Made by a program: the position numbers and the translations under genes. Below, piece by piece: positions 42,867 through 52,500 of a stretch of 64,000 bases of DNA (position 1 is the first letter of the stretch; the number at the start of each line of letters is the position of its first letter). The DNA is from Eutreptiella sp. 'Long Island Sound 2002'. Its lineage: Eukaryota; Euglenozoa; Euglenophyceae; Eutreptiales; Eutreptiaceae. The DNA is taken from assembly GCA_964036045.1 (NCBI GenBank), contig OZ038381.1:160088283-160152282 (forward strand). The letters are read 5' to 3'. Under the pieces are notes generated by a model, which was not told where the DNA came from, made no database searches, and saw only the letters and a list, made by a program, of their open reading frames with translations.

Positions 42867-43918
42867 AGCTCAATACCAAGAACCCAGTTCCAGCAGTCGA
42901 CACCCACCACCCTTTTGCTGCTCTTCCCTGATGCGCAATGCCGTGTACCGATGTACCGCCCTGTCCTCGCTGCTGCCAGTACAGACACAGACCGACACAC
43001 AGACAATATGCACCTCCCTCCTCAGGGGTATGCGAAGTCACAGGAACTCGTTCCCAATCCATCAAGAATCAACGGTACTGCTTCACTGGCCATCAGTGAA
43101 GTATGTTCCCTCACCCGTTGTTGGACCGCATCGCTCTCTAAGCTCACTAGGGAGGTGTTTCAGCAGATTCAGCACACCCACACTTCACACTTCACGCCCA
43201 CCCCGCCTTTTCGTTTGAAAGACAGCTCTCGTTCTGGTCAGTGCACGCACGCTGTGGTTACACACGAACAACAAACGAGTTCAGGTCCCGTTGTGAGCCC
43301 ACTGTGCCTTCCACAGATCGGGTACTTCGATGATCCGAAGCAAGTGCTGATGACTTCGTCAATTGCCCAGTGTGCACAGGTGTCTGGATCTCCAGAGCTC
43401 CCCAGCATTGAGACGCCACACATTTCTCCACGTGCATGCAAGGTGAGCGGTCCCACCCACATCTTTGCCCATGGCACCAACACCCCTTCCCCCCCCTTCT
43501 TGGAGTACAACCTTAACCAGGTTTTTGTTCCTCCCTTCCCTACAAACTCGTCCCTACCAAGGACCCCTACCCAACAGCTGTCACACCGGGAGCCTGTAGT
43601 CTTTAACGGGTCATGACCTGCACAGTCTCCTGACTCTTATTGCGGCTCCAGAGGCTACTGTGAATTCCTTCTCTGCGCGCACACGTGCTGACCCATTGCC
43701 AGCGCCTGAAGGCCGGAGGGTTCTAGGCGAAAGCGCTCCGGCTCTGGCTAATGCACCCCTTTCCGTGGCCCCAACCCCCCCCCAAAATCCCTGATCCTCC
43801 ACTGGCAGGCTCACCGCTTCCTCTTGCTGACGTACCACTTCCCCCTTCTCCCCCCCCGCAGCCTTTCCACCGTACGGCTGATCCCCGACCACGCCCAGCA
43901 CACATTCATTCCTTGACT

Positions 43919-44201
43919 ATGCGTTCCCACAACATCAACAAGCAAGCCGCCGAGGCATTTTTCCACTCAGACCGCCACAAGGCCTGGGACACTTCGTTCT
44001 ACCAAGAACTGACCCGTTCACCGCAACTGCCATTTGGTTGGTCACCTGCGGCTATTCAACCGAAGATATTTTCCTCCATTCTACCATCGGGTGATGAGGG
44101 AGCCTGCATTGTCTTATCCCTACGCGTAGCCCCTTACGCCTTTCCCATTCAGTCCCCGTGCCCCGGGGCGCTTTGCCTTGCTGAACTACACCTCCCGGGC
44201 C
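43919..44201 (+). CDS. Unknown ORF truncated by the chromovirus LTR
   Basis: ATG 43919 gives MRSHNINKQAAEAFFHSD, then WDTSFYQELTRSPQLPFG, IQPKIFSSILPSGDEG and CIVLSLRVAPYAFPIQ. The frame is also open upstream through a Pro-rich stretch from about 43751. The LTR starting at 44202 cuts it, and the frame ends inside the LTR at 44311. The compact globular look suggests real coding, but I do not recognise the family. Confidence 0.4.
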
Positions 44202-44390
44202 TGAAGCCGGTTCGGACCCCCGTGGCCATCTTGGGGTCACTTGGGGTGTGTATCTATGTGCCGGCAAGCCGCCATTGGCTGATATCATACTCTCCTGTCC
44301 ACCTGAACTAACCCGATGTGATAGTGTGATAGGTTTGGCCATTCCGGCTATGAGCGGCCATATTCAGTACCGAGGCGCCGCCAGCGGAGA

Positions 44391-44400
44391 TTTATATATC
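44391..44400 (+). promoter_or_regulatory. TATA box candidate in the LTR
   Basis: TTTATATATC, 190 bases after the LTR start and identical in the second copy at 55242-55251. It is the likeliest pol II core promoter of the element. Confidence 0.5.
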
Positions 44401-45111
44401 GGAATATCAGGAATCAACAGGGTTTTATTATCATAATGTTTCCGTAATTTTTCAGCCTTTCGTTCTGATGGTCAATGTATCGGCGACTGTCAGTTGGCTC
44501 GCGATTTTGCGTTAACCGATTGGTTAACTGTTATTTCCAGATATTTTGGCGGAAACCCCGATGAAGGGTCAGATTTCATCAGTAAAGGGTTCGTTGCTTC
44601 CGCAATTTTCTAAATAAGCACTCGAAATTTTATTCTGAATTTTTCGCGATGTCGAAATCGGATTTTCGACTTCGACATCGCCGCACTTGATTTGGTCTTC
44701 TTCGAGTGGTCATACTCGTTTCCCTATGCCCGAATCAGGTTTCCCTTATACTTGCCACCCATTTGACTTGGAGATATAAGGGAAACAAAAGTGAATCGTG
44801 GGACTACTTTGAAGGGCCATATCTACGCGCCAGTGTGAGGAAAGAGAATAAGGAAGGTTGCGTTGCAAGCGCCGTGGTCTCAAGTTAATTTGAGAAGCAT
44901 CAAACGCCTTTGGTGTGTACACATGCCCGGTGTAGCAAGGGATAATGTTCAAGAGGGTATAAAGTGATATATAACTCTTGGACCGTGCAACCGAATATTT
45001 TAATGCGACTTTCGAGTGTACCGCATGAGTGTTGGGGTTGCATAGATACTTTCATTGGGTTCCTACGCATTTCTAATGTGAAGTTATGTCTATGGAGGGA
45101 CATGGCATATC

Positions 45112-45441
45112 ATGGTGGGAGCCACTTTTGAGGGTATGTTTCATATGCATGGTACATGTCTTGATATGCTCACACCCATGTTATATATCTTCGTGTGGCC
45201 GAAGAGATGGGAAGCCATACGTGACAAGGGTCTTGCCCATGTCTCAATTGTGGAATTCAAAGCGCTAGACCAAGTCTACCGCGTATGTATTGCTCATGGT
45301 ATGTTTGGCAAAGAGATCCATGAGTGCACTCCCATTTTCATGGGGCATGTAGATATGGGTGGCGAAGGTATCTCCATGCGCCCGATTGGGGATCCAAGTG
45401 GGGGAATTGTTCGGAAATGGTTCCAATCATTTGTGTATTGA
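45112..45441 (+). CDS. Leader ORF of C-A, unknown (109 aa)
   Basis: ATG 45112, MVGATFEGMFHMHGTCLDM... to WFQSFVY. It is open in both copies (55963-56292 in the second). The copies differ by amino-acid changes as well as silent ones, so there is no clear sign of selection. It contains YIFVWPKRWEAIRDKG and GHVDMGGEGISM. A GT-AG-like gap follows it, after which another frame (VRGAHIRRGFEGKVGM) is open. It could be a captured exon in the leader or chance. Confidence 0.3.
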   Translation: MVGATFEGMFHMHGTCLDMLTPMLYIFVWPKRWEAIRDKGLAHVSIVEFKALDQVYRVCIAHGMFGKEIHECTPIFMGHVDMGGEGISMRPIGDPSGGIVRKWFQSFVY

Positions 45442-46481
45442 ATCATGAGCGGATATCATAGGTGAGCATAGAGATATACTATCGTGACAACTTTGTATTT
45501 GGTCATATTTTCATGTTTTTGACCTCAATTTTTGCTCATTTTTGCATTTTGTGTGCTTACCTGGTCGGCAAACAGCAAGAAGCCTATGGGGAGTCGAACC
45601 ATGGTATGTTGTTCATATGTTGGCATATGTTTTGGAGTTGAACACCACCATATGCCGGATCGCGTACTCCATTTGGCTTGCCGCACGAAGGATTACAAGA
45701 ATTGGTCTCGAGATCATGGGCTGACTTGGGCAGTGCGTGGCGCCCATATCCGAAGGGGTTTCGAGGGTAAGGTGGGGATGTACATGGGCATTGACCTTTG
45801 GTCTATATCCTCCATGAATATTAGACTTCGATTCCATGCATGCTCTGAGCCTTCGGATAAGTGGTAACTTCAATTTTGAGCATATATGTGATATATGGCC
45901 AATATGGTGTGAATTGGCAGTTTTTTGGCATGTTATGAGTTCAAACTCATAGGTCATTTCTCTAAGCCCATTCAATTCCAAGTCCAACCAAGGTTATGTC
46001 AGGGTAGGGCATGGTCCTGAGTGCCACTCTAGGCCATGACACGCCACCTCCCCTATTGGGCTAGGATTTAGAGGCTTGGGAGTGAACACATTTTTGGGGT
46101 TTGTGTAATGACTTGTGACACATGGCATTCAGCCATCTCATTTGACCTGGTTCAGGGCAATATGTTGGTGAGTCAAGGGAAGGTCTTGAGTTCAGGGAAT
46201 GAGGGGTTTATGGCTGTGAATGTGTATGTTTACACATTTCCCCAACTTTGCTTTATTTGTGTTCATATGTCAATTTCAGGGCTTTCTTCCTTCGTGCAAT
46301 TCTTGTACATGCCCGCCATCGTGAGACCATCGATGTGCTGAACGAAAGCCCGCCATTTGGATTGGATTGTGGATTGGGTTATTGCTGTATTTGTGGGATC
46401 TGGTTGCTGTTCAGGGTTGAAGGAGGATTGTATTTTCTATTTTCTATATTTTTGGACTTTGGACCCTTTGGAATTTGAGGA

Positions 46482-47183
46482 ATGCAATCACTGATCCGGA
46501 GTAAATCAGCAGGGGTTACAGGCGGAAGGGGCACAGCAGGGGCCGGTCCTGGTAGGGACCTTCTTTATGGTAGCAGAGGCTTATCTGCTGCCCCTACCAA
46601 CCGCCGACCCGGGGACTTGGGCCCTTATGAGCCCTGCCCAAGTACGCCCCGGGTGCGTATTGTGGACTCGGTGGAGACCACGCCGGAGATTGGAGCCATA
46701 GAAGAACCGAGACGTTCAAGAGCATGGCGAACTCCGGAAGTTGAAGCCCGAAGAGAAGTAAGACATTCGGGAAGAGGAGGACGTGACATGGAGGACCTGG
46801 TCTCCATGTGTGAGCGCCGCTGCAGAAAGGCATGCAACCTCCGCTCCGCCGCGGAGGACTCTGATGAGGCTTGCCATTCAGGCAGCGGTGGAAGACCGGC
46901 CTGGCGCTACCGGAAGCGCGGGTCACCGGAGTCCGCGGCAAGGGACGCCGGGGCTATGGACACGGACCCCAGCCCAGTCAGGCTGTGGGAATCCGAGGGG
47001 CACTCCGAGGGCTATCGGACAGCCTACGAGCCACCTTCGGAGCCAGAGATGTCCGCGCTGATCGCCAGGGCGCATACGGCCCCCGAGCCCGCCCTGAAGC
47101 ACGACGCCGAGGGCTTGGAGAGGCCGGCCAGGGCCCGGACGGCACCTGTGCCCGGCACACGGGACCAGAGACGGACGCTATAG
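46482..47183 (+). CDS. Accessory ORF upstream of gag, C-A (233 aa)
   Basis: ATG 46482 to TAG 47181-47183, 11 bases before the gag ATG. It is Arg/Pro/Glu-rich and probably disordered (TPEIGAIEEPRRSRAWRTP, YEPPSEPEMSALIARAHT). It is conserved in position and openness in the second copy (57333-58034). It may be a separate first ORF with reinitiation at gag. A frameshift to gag is also thinkable, as the frames overlap, but no slippery heptamer is seen. Confidence 0.5.
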   Translation: MQSLIRSKSAGVTGGRGTAGAGPGRDLLYGSRGLSAAPTNRRPGDLGPYEPCPSTPRVRIVDSVETTPEIGAIEEPRRSRAWRTPEVEARREVRHSGRGGRDMEDLVSMCERRCRKACNLRSAAEDSDEACHSGSGGRPAWRYRKRGSPESAARDAGAMDTDPSPVRLWESEGHSEGYRTAYEPPSEPEMSALIARAHTAPEPALKHDAEGLERPARARTAPVPGTRDQRRTL

Positions 47184-47194
47184 GCGATACGCCC

Positions 47195-49591
47195 ATGGGC
47201 GATGAGTCTGGGGTGCCGGGAACCGCGGGATGTGCTGAATCCGGCGGAAAGCACGCTGCGTGCCACTGCGAGCACGTGTCCTTCCTCATGGGCAAGTACC
47301 CGAAGATGGGGACGGACGCCATCGTGCATCGTCTTGACCGCCTGGACAACGCCAAGGATGGTCTAGAGGAGGACGTCGCGGGGATCCTGGACGACCAGTC
47401 GGCGGCCGAGAAAGACATGGAGGAGCTGCGAGCGGAACGGGACCGGTACCGGGAGAATCTGGAGCTGGCCCTGGAGAAGCAGCAGCGAGTGGTGGACAGC
47501 CTCCTCCACCTGGTGGAGGACATGTCCGGTTGCCTGAAAAGGCTAGAGGAGCTACAGCCCCTCGCCTCGGGTCCGGAGCTCCCGGCAAAGCCGGCCGCGG
47601 TAGAGCTGGTGGAGCGGGTTAAGACCCTCAGGAGCGCCATGGAGAAACCCATGGGCGGCCCTGCAGAGGCACCATACGCGCCTCCGCGTGTTGACCCGGG
47701 TGCGCTGCCGTTTGTTCCCATGTTCAGCGAATCCACAATGCTCGGGGAACACACGGCACCGGCTGGGTCCATGCGGGAAGGGCACGTAACCACGGACCCG
47801 AGGAGCCTGACGGTACAGATGTCCCATGCCGCCCAGGATGTACCGATCACGACGAATATGGTAGTTTATGCGGAAGAGAAGATCGAGAGCGAGACCATGC
47901 AGGGGCAAACCATGGGAAGCGCCGACGGACATGGTCGAGGCCATCCAAGCGGAAACCTGTGGGCGAAGGACCCCAATACGGGGATATGGACGGCCGATGG
48001 AGCAGGTCCTTCCCGCATTCCAAACCCCATGGGTTCAGGCCCAACTGGACCGCACTCCATGGAGGAGAGGGATGTACGGGGAGTGTACTCACACCCCCCG
48101 GCCACAGGTGGTATCCGTCTCGGTGGAGTGGTGGCTGGGGACGTCGGAGACGCCATCAGGATTGACGACCTCAGGGGAATCAGAATCCCCTACTATGATG
48201 GCAACCCCTCCAACCTGGACGACTTCATCCTGGACTGGGAGGACTTCGCCGAGGAGGTCGTGGGCGAGATGCCGGGAGCGCCGCGGGACAAGTGGGTATG
48301 CTGGACATTCCCACACCGGCTGGCGCAGGACCTGAAGGAGGAGCTGCGGGATCAGATCCGGGAAGGATTGATCCGTACGGAGCAGGCCTGCCTCCAGTGG
48401 TTGGAGGATGAGGAGCGGGTGGACGCTCCGAACCAGAAGCTGGAGGACCTGTGGTCCATCCCGCTGCCGCTGGACCGCGGTGAGTTGCGGGTCCGGGAGT
48501 GGAACCGGTATCTGCGGAAGTACCCCAGATGCCTTAAGCTGGTGGAGGACTGGAACGAGGCCAGTGAGATCCGCCACTTGCTGAAGGACGTCCTCCCCGG
48601 CAACTGGAAGGGACGAGTGGAGGACGAGGAGAAGAAGCGCGCCAAGAAGCGGGTGGCGGTGAGGATCATGGCGGCGGAAGATACCCATGCGGGTATCATG
48701 GAGTTCTTCAGGAGGAACCTGGGCGAACCCAACCAGATGTTGGGACTGAAGAACGCCGTGTACGTGGAGGTGTTTGGAGACTCCATGGGGCACAGGTTGC
48801 TGCGCCTCAACAACGTGGAGTGGAGGCGCGGGGAACCGCTGAGGATGCAAGTCATCATCGCCCGCATGAGCCTTGACGAGATCGTGAAGTACATCACGGT
48901 GGAGTTGAAGCTCAATGCGAAGAACGAGGCCCACGTGCAGGATCGACATGGTCATGGACAACGAGGCCACCGAGAAGACCGCCATCATCGGGAGATCCAG
49001 GAGGACACGGCCAACTCCGCGGAGGATGGTAGTGGAAGTGGCCAAGACCACTGGACCGGGTCCCGGGAGGATCATGAGGAGGCCCACTTCTTCGCGTCTG
49101 TGGCGCACAACGTGAAGAACCATGGGCAGGATCGGTCCAGATGGAGCCAGGTGGGACCCAATAAGAGCAGAGCGCCAAGAAGGATCGGGAACCCACCGCT
49201 CTCGTTCCGGGAGTACAGGTCTCAGCACGACGGGTGCTGGGTCTGCTATGGCAAGGGAAACAACCATGCACACGACGACCGTCAGTGCAAGGTGTATGAG
49301 GCGGACAAGAAGGCCTACTTCGCCGCCCATCCCGAGAAGAAGCCCAAGGAGCAGCGGATATCCGATTGGAAGGCGAAGGGCGGAGACGGGGGAAAAGGCC
49401 AAGGCAAAGGCCAAGGAAAAGGCGGAGGAAGAGGCTATGGTGGTTGACCTGGCCAAGACCGACGAGTGAGGTCGGTCGAGGAGGTTGCTGAGGACATGTT
49501 GAGGACATTGGAGGAACTCAAAGCCCAGCAACGTGGTGGACAAAGTCCTGGCGGATCGCAGCCGGAAGGGGCTGCGGGAAGCCAAGTCTAG
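47195..49591 (+). pseudogene. C-A gag, one premature stop
   Basis: ATG 47195, 799 codons to TAG 49589-49591. A coiled-coil-like segment (EKDMEELRAERDRYRENL) is at about 70-120. A retrotransposon gag-type core with YYDGNPSNLDDFILDWEDF and LRDQIREGLIRTEQACLQW is at about 330-420. A zinc-knuckle variant CWVCYGKGNNHAHDDRQC (CX2CX8HX4C) lies near 690, then a Lys/Gly-rich tail. A TGA at 49445-49447 replaces GGA of the second copy and removes the last 48 codons. Gag forms the particle and packages RNA. Confidence 0.8.
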
Positions 49592-52500
49592 AGGAGCCCC
49601 CACGGGAGTGGGACCTCGGAGGTCTCTCCTCCGAAAATCAGTGGAATCCCAGAGAAAGCGAAGGCACGTCGGGTGCCGAAGAAGGCTCCAGAAGAGCCAA
49701 AACCACTGAGTTTTGCCACTCTCAACCCCTGGAGCGCCCTGCCAAGGGAGTTACATGTGGGTACGGAACATGGCAAGAAGGAAGGAGCGACCACGGAGAG
49801 CCCCGTGGACGGGCAGGACCAACCCAAGATCTACACCATCCGTGACCATACCCTTGAAGTCCTGATGCACCCAGACGTGCTAGAGTTGCATGCCGTGAGA
49901 GTCGTCCATACACCTCATGGCGACGAGCGGCAGTTGCACTTGAAAGTGCGAGTACGGTGCGGACGAGAGGAGAAGGTGGTGGATGTGTTAGTGGATACGG
50001 GTGCCCAGGTGAGCCTGGTCCGAAGAGGGTTGTTCAAGGAGGAATTCCTGCAGCCCAGCCGGAGACCGGTCCGCCTGAAGGTCGCCAACGGAGAGATTAT
50101 GGGTGGTGGCACCCATGAGGCCACTATCAGTATGGAATTCTGGGAGCATGAGCGCTTGAACCGCCCTGATCAGGCGAAGAGAAGCACTCTATCCAGGAAC
50201 TTCTATCTGGCCGACATTATAGATTGGGATATGATCATGGGGTATGACTTCATGGTGGCAAACGCCATTGGAGCCCTTCCCCATCGTGCAACGCTGGTCC
50301 GGGAGGATGATGAATGCCTCACATGGCTGTCCACAGATTATGCATGCGGATCATCCCAATGGAATGCTGAGGAAGAGGATCGGATCGTCCGAGCGGTGCA
50401 AGCTGTGGGTGCCAAGTCCAGAGGAGACCGCGGAGTTCAGCTCACGGAGTATGGAATGGCGCCGCAGGTGTACGACAGGATGATCCAGACGCTGGGAGCC
50501 GAAGCGCCCGAGACGGACGTCTTCGCTTCCCGGGATGCCCCACTTCTGCGGAAGTGTAGGAGGCATTGGCATCAAGGAGACTCAGCCTGGCACAGGCATT
50601 GGGGTTCGAAGGAGTGGGGACCCATGTACTGGCATGGCTCCCTGGACAATACCAGACGTACGGTGGAGAAGATTATCGCGGATAGGGCGAAGGGGATCCT
50701 GGTCATAACCGGCATAGGATCCACCCCATGTCCGCTGGAGGGTCTCAAGTCGACGCTGGACTCCATCACCCTGAACGAGATGTCATTCGGGCCAGAGGAG
50801 GAGCTGTTCATCGACGCCAAGGGTGTATCAATGCCCTCCCCGGGTCAAGCGTGGGGTACCAAGGCTTTCCTGGTGGATGGGGCGCAAGCCCAGCCCACGG
50901 GTGATGAAGCATTCATCCGTAGGGTGGAGGCGGTGCCCATGAAGGTCATGTTTGAGCCAAAGGAGGGGACGGATCAGCCTTTCGATGGCATTGACGTCCT
51001 GTCCCACGCCGAGATCGACGACGTCGTCAACTACATGCGAATGGGGATGCACGACCGTGTGGCAGCCAAGAAGAGGCGGGCCATGGTCACATCTCCGCAT
51101 TGGTGGGATGACAAGATGTTGGTCACCGGCAAGCACGAGAAGGACGAGTTCGTGGCGAGGGTCATGGATCACATCGCGGACCAATACGATGGTCCGGTTG
51201 GGTCGGACCCACCGACATGGGATTTTCCAAGAATGGGTGTTGATAGCGACAGTCACCAGCCCGATGCCACAAATTTCCGAAAATTATTGGTGGGAAGAGC
51301 TCCCCACGACGATGAAGACGGCATATCGGACGAGAAGAAGTCAGAATCGGACCCAGAAGAGGCCTATACCGCAGTGCGGTCGGTTGTATCTATGCGGAAG
51401 CAAGCGGCTGAAGAGGCCCAGGAGAACCCGAAGGTCGCCGAGCTGAAGGAGAGGCTGATCAAAGCCTATCCGCGGCTATTCAGTGGTGTCGCCAACAAGA
51501 ACCCTCCAGATCGTGGGAGGTTTGGTACAGCGAAGATCAAGCTGAAGCCGAACCCCAAGATCTATCGTCATCGGGAGTACCAACTTCAGGGCGATCGGGC
51601 CGACGCCATGAAGAAGTTGTTGGCCGAGTTCATTGAACGAGGATGGATCGAACCCTCCGACAGTGAGTGGGCCAGCCCAGCCTTCATCGTGCCCAAGAAG
51701 GAGAAGGGCGAGTGGAGGTTGGTGGTGGATTACAGGGGTTTGAACGAGCAAACCGAGCACGACTCGTACTCGCTTCCCCTGATCGACTCCATCCTCCAAA
51801 AACAACAGAAAAAGCGGATCTTCACGGTGTTGGACCTGAAACACGGTTATCACCAGATGCCGCTACACCCGGACTCCAGGCCCTGCACAGTGATGTCGAC
51901 GCCGCTGGGGCCCATGCAGTGGAAAGTGGTGCCTATGGGTGCCAAGAATGGCAACGCCGCTTTCCAGCGCATGATGGAGGACCTACTCGGTCCTGTCCGG
52001 GACTGTGCCGATCCCTTCGTGGATGACATCATCATCGGGTCCGGCACGGAGAACATGACTGAGGATGAGCTCATCGACGCGCATGAGAAGGATCTGCGCC
52101 GAGTGCTCAGCGAGTTGGACAAGCACAACATGGTGTGCAAGCCCACCAAAGCCTCACTCTTCGTGAAGGAAGTGGAGTTCGCGGGTCACGTGGTTGGACA
52201 CGGGCAACGCCGTCCCATGCCTGGGAAGCTGGCGTCCCTGCACCACTGGGAGAAGCCCCAGACCATCAGCGAACTCCGGTCCTTCATGGGGTTCTGCAAC
52301 TACTATTCGGGCTATGTCCGGATGTATGCAGAACTGTCGGGGCCGCTGCAGAAGATGCTGCAAGTGAGCAAGTTCGATGGCCGGAAGGGGAGCAAGAAGA
52401 AGCTTGCCTGCACCCCTGAGGCTGAGGATGCGTTCAACCGCCTGAAGGAGCGACTCCTGGGGCAGTTGGGGCTTTTCTTGGTGGACCCGGACAAGGGATT

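Larger units (their letters stand above)
41951..43110. repeat. Four copies of a covarying hairpin motif
   Basis: Copies at 41951-41985, 42326-42360, 42560-42593 and 43079-43110. The stems are CTTCGC/GCGAAG in the first, CTTCAC/GTGAAG in the second, CTTCGCTG/CAGCGAA in the third and CTTCACTG/CAGTGAAG in the fourth, mostly followed by TATG and a C/T stretch. The G-C to A-T swap within the stem preserves pairing while the loops differ. Confidence 0.65.
41792..43918. other. Noncoding region with repeated hairpins and TATA-like words
   Basis: No gene is supported; a 413-codon frame at 42375-43616 has no protein-like features. It contains four copies of a hairpin motif (separate entry) and the word GTATAAAGGGCGC twice (42425 and 42854), with a weaker GTATAAGGG at 42053. 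The spacing suggests repeated promoter-like modules. Towards the end it is C-rich (43770-43860). Confidence 0.45.
38991..44201 (+). other. 5.2 kb block of non-transposon-like genes
   Basis: It lies between the broken end of G3 and the 5' LTR of the chromovirus. A pyrimidine-rich stretch ending TTTCAG (39003-39024) looks like a 3' splice site. It then carries two compact, adjoining ORFs, an AlkB-like gene overlapping the second, and a repeat-bearing noncoding region. No RT, integrase, TIR or LTR is visible. It could be a captured or endogenised viral-like segment, or a host gene cluster cut by insertions. Confidence 0.5.
44202..46481 (+). mobile_element. LTR and leader of C-A
   Basis: It begins TGAAGCCGG, like 55053 after the polypurine tract. 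TTTATATATC at 44391-44400 is a good TATA candidate. Hairpins: GTTAACC/GGTTAAC near 44511-44528 and GCGATGTCGAA/TTCGACATCGC near 44647-44683. The LTR's right end cannot be set, because both copies continue into internal sequence. Candidate introns are seen: GTGAGC (about 45463) to AACAG (about 45574), and GTGAGT (about 46169) to TTTCAG (about 46278). Confidence 0.7.

Noticed and set aside
42375-43616. 413-codon ORF after the AlkB-like gene
   Set aside because: It crosses the hairpin and TATA-like repeats in different phases and has no domain-like stretches; starts at GTG.
45747-45755. Retrovirus-type lysine primer-binding site TGGCGCCCA
   Set aside because: Only nine bases match, it lies inside a long leader without an LTR end before it, and the next bases do not fit.
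46871-47183. Programmed -1 frameshift from the accessory ORF into gag
   Set aside because: Frames overlap, but no slippery heptamer is visible and gag has its own ATG 11 bases after the stop.
48089-49603. 504-aa and 593-aa antisense ORFs (also 58940-60721)
   Set aside because: They lie exactly antisense to gag with GC-rich codons; shadows of the real gene.
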